The position numbers were made by a program, and so were the translations under genes. The notes under the pieces are model-generated. The model was not told the DNA's origin, did no database searches, and saw only the letters and a list, made by a program, of their open reading frames with translations. A stretch of DNA of 64,000 bases from Bactrocera neohumeralis (lineage: Eukaryota; Arthropoda; Insecta; Diptera; Tephritidae). Every line of letters begins with the position of its first letter. Position 1 is the first letter of the stretch. Below, one piece after another: positions 62,401 through 64,000 of this stretch. The stretch is from contig NC_065921.1 in NCBI RefSeq assembly GCF_024586455.1, positions 7,347,401 to 7,411,400 of the forward strand. The letters run 5' to 3'.

Positions 62401-62547
62401 CGCGTCACTTCGTCGGTGCGTTCACTGGGTGGCCAACGTTTCGTGGCTAGCTTCACGCCGCACGAGCCGGGCATACACACTGTACAGATCACTTTTAATG
62501 GAGAAACCGTGCCAGGTAACACGCATATTCATGTTTTTAATAGATAA
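32207..62547 (+). CDS. jbug: jitterbug, filamin-type actin-binding protein (whole gene model)
   Basis: Coding model: join(32207-32443, 57943-58593, 58655-58960, 59027-60046, 60415-60789, 60994-61191, 61548-61999, 62067-62547), 3720 bp, 1239 residues plus stop. Domains: leader 1-55; CH domains at about 56-166, 173-272 and 277-373; filamin Ig repeats at about 399-471, 472-560 and 561-648; Ser/Thr/Tyr-rich disordered linker to about 1149; last filamin repeat 1150-1239. Three CH domains instead of the usual two are the hallmark of fly jitterbug against the other fly filamin, cheerio. Jbug binds and organises F-actin; in Drosophila it is known from tendon cells and photoreceptor axon targeting. 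All introns have GT..AG ends and the frame is continuous. This is the short isoform; a donor at 62516 suggests a longer one. The link across the 25.5-kb first intron rests on frame and on the CH1 domain being completed by exon 2. Confidence 0.93.
32742..33264 (+). mobile_element. Mini-me/DINE-like element, full-length forward copy
   Basis: The left end is a palindrome, TATACCCTGAACAGGGTATA. Next comes CCCTATAAAGTATA, a GTCY repeat (GTCCGTCTGCCTGTCTGTCC), then CTGCTCATTTGTCGG and ATAGCTGCCATACAAACTGA. The right end has GGGTATTAAG, a short hairpin-like CTTCGGAGCAACCAAAG and TTCTTGTTTT. A GTCY microsatellite core between such ends is characteristic of mini-me/DINE-1-type (Helitron-derived) dipteran elements. 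It has no coding capacity and is the reference copy for six fragments elsewhere in the window. Confidence 0.72.
33265..36479. other. jbug intron 1, no recognised exon
   Basis: AT-rich intron sequence. An (AC)7 microsatellite is near 33952-33966, followed by (TATG)/(TA) repeats to 33990; (TATA/TATG) words are near 34438-34470. No exon supported. Confidence 0.45.
36480..36810 (-). mobile_element. Mini-me/DINE-like element, reverse copy
   Basis: GGCAGCTATATGCTAGAGGC, CGTTCCGACAAATGAACAGC and AACTAAGGGACTAGTTCG, then ATATAGAGACGGATAGACCGA and finally CCCTTTTCAGG, run in reverse-complement order relative to the copy at 32.7 kb. The left limit is uncertain. Confidence 0.65.
36811..38645. other. 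jbug intron 1, no recognised exon
   Basis: Intron sequence with a (GT)10-like microsatellite at about 37641-37660. Nothing coding is supported. Confidence 0.45.
38646..39215. repeat. CGATA-rich array A
   Basis: Variants of ATCGATATTTATCGAAAATTA and GTTGAGATGAAATTAATA recur throughout; the word CGATA or its complement appears many times. The array ends with GTGCGGTTAGAAGCC then CAAAGGAAGGTAAAAAATAC, which occurs again at the end of array B (42340-42392). The two arrays are therefore diverged copies of one repeat. Confidence 0.78.
39216..41129. other. jbug intron 1, no recognised exon
   Basis: Spacer between the two CGATA arrays; nothing recognised. Confidence 0.4.
41130..42395. repeat. CGATA-rich array B, interrupted by a DNA transposon
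   Basis: The same TATCGATA/TTATCGAAA words and GAGATGAAATTAATATATGT unit as array A run from 41145 to 41700. After the 612-bp insertion the array's tail continues (TAAGAATATAATTGATT, GTGCGGTTAGAAGCC, CAAAGGAAGGCAAAAAATAC). Confidence 0.78.
41701..42312. mobile_element. Non-autonomous DNA transposon (612 bp) with 26-bp TIRs and TAA duplication
   Basis: The left end begins TACTATGTTCGGGCCGGCAT followed by TGAAAAC. The right end, reverse-complemented, begins TACTATGTTCGGACCGACAT followed by TGAAAAT. TAA stands on both sides (41698-41700 and 42313-42315). Array A keeps the uninterrupted site, which confirms both ends. Internal inverted GAAAAC/GTTTTC words continue the terminal repeats. No transposase is encoded. 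A 3-bp TAA duplication fits PIF/Harbinger-type insertion, but the terminal bases are not typical, so the superfamily is open. Confidence 0.88.
42396..43005. other. jbug intron 1, no recognised exon
   Basis: AT-rich intron sequence; nothing recognised. Confidence 0.4.
43011..43018 (+). promoter_or_regulatory. TATA box, candidate internal jbug promoter
   Basis: A perfect TATAAAAG followed by a GC-richer kilobase (43130-43980) inside jbug intron 1. A start would fall near 43040-43050. It could open an alternative 5' exon of jbug or a separate non-coding RNA. No clear initiator or first coding exon is seen directly downstream. Confidence 0.35.
43019..44440. other. jbug intron 1, GC-richer segment after the TATA box
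   Basis: CAG/CAA-rich and GCGC-containing sequence at 43130-43980 stands out from the AT-rich intron. It has the look of 5' UTR or enhancer DNA. Open frames on both strands lack recognisable domains. Confidence 0.35.
44445..44990 (+). mobile_element. Mini-me/DINE-like element, decayed forward copy
   Basis: TATATCCCGAACACGGTAT, TTGTTACGAAATTCGTAA, GTCGAGTCGATTTAGACATG and TGTCGGTCTTTC match the left half of the copy at 32.7 kb in order. CTGCTCATTTGAACACTTCA and GCTGCCTTACAAACTGATC match its middle. Confidence 0.62.
45250..45850 (-). mobile_element. Tc1/mariner-superfamily transposase remnant with internal deletion
   Basis: The minus strand encodes VEDHFWLNDFLNKQNMRYW, then ITTWCGLWAGGVIEPYFF and RHDQDRHVTVN (45333-45581). 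It then jumps to CQRASDD and the C-terminal LRTNIEREIAAVSADLWLKT. The D of VEDHFWL sits at the first catalytic position of this DDE family. The stretch carrying the other catalytic residues is missing, so the copy has an internal deletion and is dead. The same transposase type as 22.4-23.1 kb, but not closely similar at the DNA level. Confidence 0.75.
45851..47985. other. jbug intron 1, no recognised exon
   Basis: Includes (TG)/(TATG) repeats at 46410-46430, 46535-46570 and 47010-47030. Short open frames rich in His, Thr, Cys and Val reflect these repeats. Nothing coding is supported. Confidence 0.4.
47989..48860 (-). repeat. Array 3 of the GGTGGCAAC-core repeat (8 units, opposite strand)
   Basis: GGTTGCCACCTTTTT or a close variant recurs at about 47989, 48099, 48227, 48331, 48464, 48571, 48704 and 48821, spaced 104-133 bp. 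Most units also carry a second box, GATATCAAACTATAGACGCT or a variant, about 40 bp before the next core. It is the best preserved of the three arrays and lies in the jbug intron. Confidence 0.82.
48861..49940. other. jbug intron 1, no recognised exon
   Basis: A poly-A-rich stretch (48985-49050) is followed by unique-looking sequence. A short stretch at 49540-49600 (TAATTGAACCGATTGACTAC, GGTTGTAACTTAAAAA) weakly resembles 2850-2910 (TGATTGAACCAATCGGTTAT, GGTTTGTAACTCAAAAA), perhaps an old dispersed repeat. Confidence 0.35.
49946..50280 (+). CDS. Candidate alternative coding exon (unproven)
   Basis: An ATG-initiated frame of 114 codons in otherwise AT-rich intron. The translation is Ala/Thr/Pro/Ser-rich with a poly-Ala stretch (NAATAAAAAADM) and no known domain. 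Near its end are two overlapping donor-like sites, GTGAGC and GTGAGT (about 50276-50284), just before the stop. It could be an alternative 5' exon of jbug from an internal promoter, or a chance GC-rich frame. The opposite strand is also open over most of it, which weakens the case. Confidence 0.25.
50290..50830. other. jbug intron 1, no recognised exon
   Basis: Nothing recognised. Confidence 0.4.
50835..51600 (-). mobile_element. LINE (non-LTR retrotransposon) reverse-transcriptase C-terminal remnant
   Basis: On the minus strand, from high to low coordinate: a frame with FSRMGKEAKR (51570-51600), then NKCYFGLSKQLRSKVLYRRT and PVLLYDAEAWTVRISDESAL (51220-51444), then RLGHVVWLDENTPALRVFDA, GRPPFRWKGQVEKDL and ISNWRQTVKIKKYWR (50857-51180). 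This is the classic 3' end of a LINE polyprotein after the reverse-transcriptase core. The pieces are in different frames, so the copy is dead. The 5' part (endonuclease, catalytic RT) is missing, as expected from 5' truncation. A second fragment lies at 2.7 kb. Confidence 0.85.
51601..52920. other. jbug intron 1, no recognised exon
   Basis: A GC-richer patch at 51800-52180 carries no convincing frame. Paired GACTAG(A/T)CCATTC...AACTAGTT(C/T)GTAACTA repeats at 52747-52870 look like a short duplicated unit of about 90 bp. Confidence 0.4.
52925..53270 (+). mobile_element. Mini-me/DINE-like element, forward fragment (right part)
   Basis: TTTTTTGAGTTATCGA, CGTAAGAAGCTGTACATTGG, CTACTATAGCATTTACC, ACGCTACAATCCACGAGCAA and ATCGGATCACAATGCC match the middle and right of the copy at 32.7 kb. 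GGTGTACTCGAAGTTAACAT then TTTTTCCTG match its right end. Confidence 0.65.
53271..54299. other. jbug intron 1, no recognised exon
   Basis: AT-rich intron with small (TG)/(TATG) repeats near 53950-53975. Nothing recognised. Confidence 0.4.
54302..55152. mobile_element. Foldback DNA element: 851 bp with ~330-bp inverted arms
   Basis: The left arm (54302-54630) and right arm (54821-55152) are near-perfect reverse complements, beginning GGGTGTCCGTTATTTACCAA on each end, with a 190-bp spacer. TA flanks both ends (54300-54301, 55153-55154). Differences are mostly single substitutions and run-length changes. Frames inside the arms are mirror images of each other and not genes. TA duplication with GGG termini does not settle the superfamily. 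It lies in a transcribed intron, so the jbug pre-mRNA can fold here into a long hairpin. Confidence 0.94.
55155..55848. other. jbug intron 1, no recognised exon
   Basis: Contains a direct duplication ATACATAGTTAAACT near 55394-55420. No coding support. Confidence 0.4.
55850..56933 (+). mobile_element. Larger GTCY-repeat element (mini-me/DINE-like), 1.08 kb
   Basis: The left end is an imperfect palindrome, TATACTCTCGCAAC...AACGAGAGTATTATA. A (GTCY)10 microsatellite follows at 56001-56042. The interior has repeated CCACGCCCAC and CGGAAAC words. The right end has GCGAGAGTATAAAATGTTCG, then a hairpin-like TTCGGTGACACCCGAA and TTACTTGTTT. The design is the same as the 32.7-kb element but the sequence differs, so it is a second family. 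All its frames are non-coding. Confidence 0.75.
56001..56042. repeat. (GTCY)n tetranucleotide microsatellite
   Basis: Ten and a half GTCT/GTCC units inside the 1.08-kb element; the element's own proto-microsatellite. Confidence 0.95.
57130..57700 (-). mobile_element. LINE RNase H-domain remnant
   Basis: The minus strand reads VFQAEV, then TIDTDSRAAILALKFN in a shifted frame (near 57540-57600), then VWVPGHSGIAGDCKADELSR and LVDGWASRELGQR (57284-57523). The Asp of DSRAA and the HSG and AD(E) residues are RNase H active-site landmarks. It is the same family as the 30-kb remnant and ends about 250 bp before jbug exon 2. Broken frame, dead. Confidence 0.8.
57636..57686. repeat. Inverted repeat with 18-20 bp arms
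   Basis: Arms GGGTTTTTTTAAGCAGAGGT (57636-57655) and ACCTCTGCTTAAAAACCC (57669-57686) around a 13-bp loop, inside the LINE fragment. Confidence 0.8.
57943..58593 (+). CDS. jbug: jbug coding exon 2: rest of CH1, all of CH2, start of CH3
   Basis: 217 codons between a TTTATTTTTTAG acceptor and an ACA|GTAAGT donor, phase 0 at both ends. CH1 closes with ILGLIWSLIVRYQI (residues 153-166). CH2 (173-272) carries LMLAWLQAALP and DWNSGVNLAALLDYCQPGLF. CH3 begins TLRWVNTQTKD. Translation is uninterrupted and clearly filamin-like. Confidence 0.96.
58655..58960 (+). CDS. jbug: jbug coding exon 3: rest of CH3
   Basis: 102 codons after a 61-bp intron; acceptor TTCAATGTTGCAG, donor CCG|GTAAAC, phase 0. Carries TDWNDGRVMCEIIKGLGG and the CH end EHLGIMAYAAHLQW, then a proline-rich link PPRPPLS. 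Reading through the donor gives 9 codons and a stop, so the intron is real. Confidence 0.96.
59027..60046 (+). CDS. jbug: jbug coding exon 4: three filamin repeats and start of linker
   Basis: 340 codons after a 66-bp intron (acceptor GTTTTACAG). Filamin signatures: YGMHEIVVEVGDDSLGG, AGIWEIAITYQGRHIQGGPF and NGKYRVYVYFNGYDVKGSPF. The Ser/Thr/Arg-rich linker follows. The donor is taken as GAG|GTAGGT at 60047; a second GT at 60051 is possible but would shift the frame against exon 5. Confidence 0.95.
60415..60789 (+). CDS. jbug: jbug coding exon 5: disordered linker
   Basis: 125 codons, acceptor TTCTTTGTGTAG, donor AGT|GTAATT. Pro-rich (SPPPPPAPQPP), then Tyr/Asp-rich and Gln-rich (HFQQQQQSH). 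No fold expected. Phase 0 and a multiple of three, so it can be skipped. Confidence 0.85.
60994..61191 (+). CDS. jbug: jbug coding exon 6: disordered linker
   Basis: 66 codons, acceptor CTCTTCCCACAG, donor AAG|GTGACT, phase 0 on both sides. Ser/Thr/Pro-rich (RHTSISPVQRHSPS). Reading through the donor reaches intron-like sequence. Confidence 0.85.
61548..61999 (+). CDS. jbug: jbug coding exon 7: linker with a conserved-looking segment
   Basis: 452 bp, so it ends in phase 2; acceptor TATATTGCCTTAG, donor AA|GTGAGC. Contains RRDSWDVINKTKHMLSHNSL, which looks more structured than its neighbours, and a charged end. Confidence 0.9.
62067..62547 (+). CDS. jbug: jbug coding exon 8: Gly-rich link and last filamin repeat, short-isoform end
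   Basis: Starts in phase with exon 7 (AA|A, Lys 1080) after acceptor AATGTTTACAG. A Gly-rich stretch (TSGGGGGGVSGGG) precedes a filamin repeat (VEFEIDGSKAGSGNLEILVN, PHEPGIHTVQITFNGETVPG). The last residues NTHIHVFNR do not match the usual end of a filamin repeat (SPF/SPW), which fits intron-encoded sequence after a donor at 62516. Confidence 0.93.
62516..62521 (+). promoter_or_regulatory. jbug: Splice donor inside the last filamin repeat (long-isoform switch)
   Basis: CCAG|GTAACA falls exactly where a filamin repeat would continue after VPG. Use of this donor would join the protein to more repeats to the right of the window; non-use gives the stop at 62545-62547. Confidence 0.5.
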
Positions 62548-62602
62548 GCATAAGCTTTCGTAATTTTGTACATTTATAACTGTATGTGTGCTTCAAAGAA
62601 AT

Positions 62603-62608
62603 ATTAAA
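62603..62608 (+). terminator. jbug: ATTAAA poly(A) signal of the short jbug isoform
   Basis: A common variant hexamer 56 bp after the stop codon. Cleavage would be near 62625. Position fits a compact 3' UTR. Confidence 0.5.
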
Positions 62609-62625
62609 TTAAAACATAAAACGTT

Positions 62626-63115
62626 TTTGATGTCTGCCATAATTTAAAAAAATTCAAACTTTATAATATTTACGCTTATTTCTGAGTTAAGTGCCGAATG
62701 ACTAACCTCTTTTATATTAAAAGCGAGCTTTTAAGGTTTTTTTCTTGGATAAATTCAAGTTTCGCTTAGCCAAGACACAGCTATATAAAGAAATTAAAAG
62801 TTTCTTAAAATATTATGTAGTCTTGTTCAAAACCGCCAACACAGTTTCGAAAGCTTGGTGTTCATTTGTGTTCAAGCTTCACAGAAAGTCGAAGTTGTCT
62901 TGAACTTTCTCAAATACAGTGGCTCTAAAATATCACTAGCGACTTTAAACAGTGTGTGGGAGAGACATTTCAGTTTTATCAAAATTTGTTAGCCTTCCTT
63001 CTGATTAATATATTAATATTTTTTTTAATATTTTGAAATAACCAGAAAAGTTGAAAAAAAATTAATAAATAAAAGCTATTTTTAAAAATTAGTTAGACAA
63101 TTATATAAAAGTTAA
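62626..63115. other. No recognised gene; probable intron of the long jbug isoform
   Basis: AT-rich; nothing recognised. Confidence 0.4.
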
Positions 63116-64000
63116 TTTAATTTTATAATTAAATATTTTTTTTTTAATTAAATTCATTTAAAAATATAATTTATGCATTCTTGTATTACTTAAAAAAAAA
63201 TAATAATTAACAGCAGTAAGTAAAAAATTAAAAATAATTTTAACTCAACTAAAATTAATATTTTTAATTGCATAACACAAAAAAAATAAAAACAGAATTA
63301 ATGAAGAAAAAAAATATTTTTTAAAATTAATATAAATAATTACTTAAAATTTGATTTAAATTATTAATTAAATATATTTTTTTGTAATTAAATTAATTTA
63401 AAAATATTTTATTTTTGTATTAAACCTTTTTATTCTTTGTGTTATTTATTAAAAAAAAGTAATTAACAGATGTAAATAAAAAAGTAAAAATAATTTAACT
63501 CAAATTAATACTTTTAATTACAATAGAAAAAAAATTAAAAAAGTAGGAAACAAAGAATATTTTTCAAAATTAATTTTCACAATATGAAATTAATTTGAAA
63601 AAAATATTTGCTGATTAAATTAATTTAAAAATATTATTTTTGTATTAAACCTTTTTTATTTCTTGTATTATTCATATAAAAAATTAAAAAATTAAAAAAA
63701 AAACTTAAGTAAATAAGAAATTTAAAATATTAATTAAAGTTTTTTTATTACATAACACAAATATTAAGAAATTTATATGGATGTTTTCCAAAAGAAATTT
63801 TTTAATTAATTAAATTATTTATAAAAAATTAATTACGTTTTTATTTAATTTTTTTTTTTGTGTTATTTAAATAAAAATTTATAATTAGTATTTTTAGTTT
63901 TATTTTACTTCATTTTATCTTATTTCATTTTAATATTTTTTTTTTTTTTTGTTTTTACATAAAATTAATTCAAAAATTGTTTTTATGCATTTTTTTTTTA
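63116..64000. repeat. Extremely AT-rich ~230-bp imperfect tandem repeat
   Basis: The word AATTAAATT(A/C)ATTTAAAAATAT recurs at 63146, 63386 and 63613 (first base varies), with a more decayed copy near 63808. It is followed in each unit by TTTGTATTAAACC or TTGTATTAC, a run of A, AATTAACAG and TTTTAATT(G/A)CATAACACA. At least 3.5 units; the array may continue past the window. Confidence 0.68.

Noticed and set aside
1..64000. CRISPR arrays, bacterial operons, tRNA or rRNA genes
   Set aside because: None seen. The repeats are eukaryotic tandem or dispersed types and there is no cloverleaf or rRNA-like block that I could recognise by eye; a tRNA scan was not possible.

Overview
The window looks like nuclear DNA of a higher fly (Diptera, Schizophora), most likely a tephritid fruit fly of the Bactrocera/Ceratitis type. 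The species is an inference. It rests on a recognisable fly jitterbug (filamin) gene with spliceosomal introns, very AT-rich spacers, and many mariner-type, LINE and mini-me/DINE-like remnants. No bacterial, viral or organellar gene structure was seen.

The only gene identified with confidence is jitterbug (jbug), on the + strand over roughly the right half. Its start codon is at 32207 in a first coding exon (32207-32443). An intron of about 25.5 kb follows, then seven clustered coding exons between 57943 and 62547. The spliced model encodes 1239 residues: a short leader, three calponin-homology (CH, actin-binding) domains, three filamin Ig repeats, a long Ser/Thr-rich linker and one last filamin repeat that ends the short isoform. 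A splice donor lies inside that last repeat at 62516, so a longer isoform probably continues beyond the window.

Left half (1-31 kb): an acidic reading frame at 1449-1853, possibly the last exon of another + strand gene, followed by AT-rich intergenic DNA. It carries an A-rich block then a T-rich block (3.9-7.1 kb), a 55-bp minisatellite (18.4 kb), two arrays of a ~120-bp repeat with a GGTGGCAAC core (8.2 and 24.5 kb), mariner remnants (1, 11.2, 15.1, 22.4, 27.3 kb) and LINE fragments (2.7, 30 kb).

The large jbug intron (32.4-57.9 kb) holds mini-me-like elements, two paralogous CGATA-rich arrays (38.7 and 41.1 kb), one of them split by a 612-bp transposon with a clean TAA duplication, a TATA-box promoter candidate (43.0 kb), a third GGTTGCCACC array (48 kb), a candidate alternative exon (49.9 kb), a LINE remnant (50.8 kb), an 851-bp foldback element with ~330-bp arms (54.3 kb), a full-length GTCY-repeat element (55.9 kb) and a LINE RNase H fragment (57.1 kb).

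The most unusual signal is the repeat family shared by the three arrays at 8.2, 24.5 and 48.0 kb. A 9-10 bp core is kept at ~120 bp spacing while the sequence between cores has diverged. Every transposon coding remnant in the window is on the minus strand, opposite to jbug.
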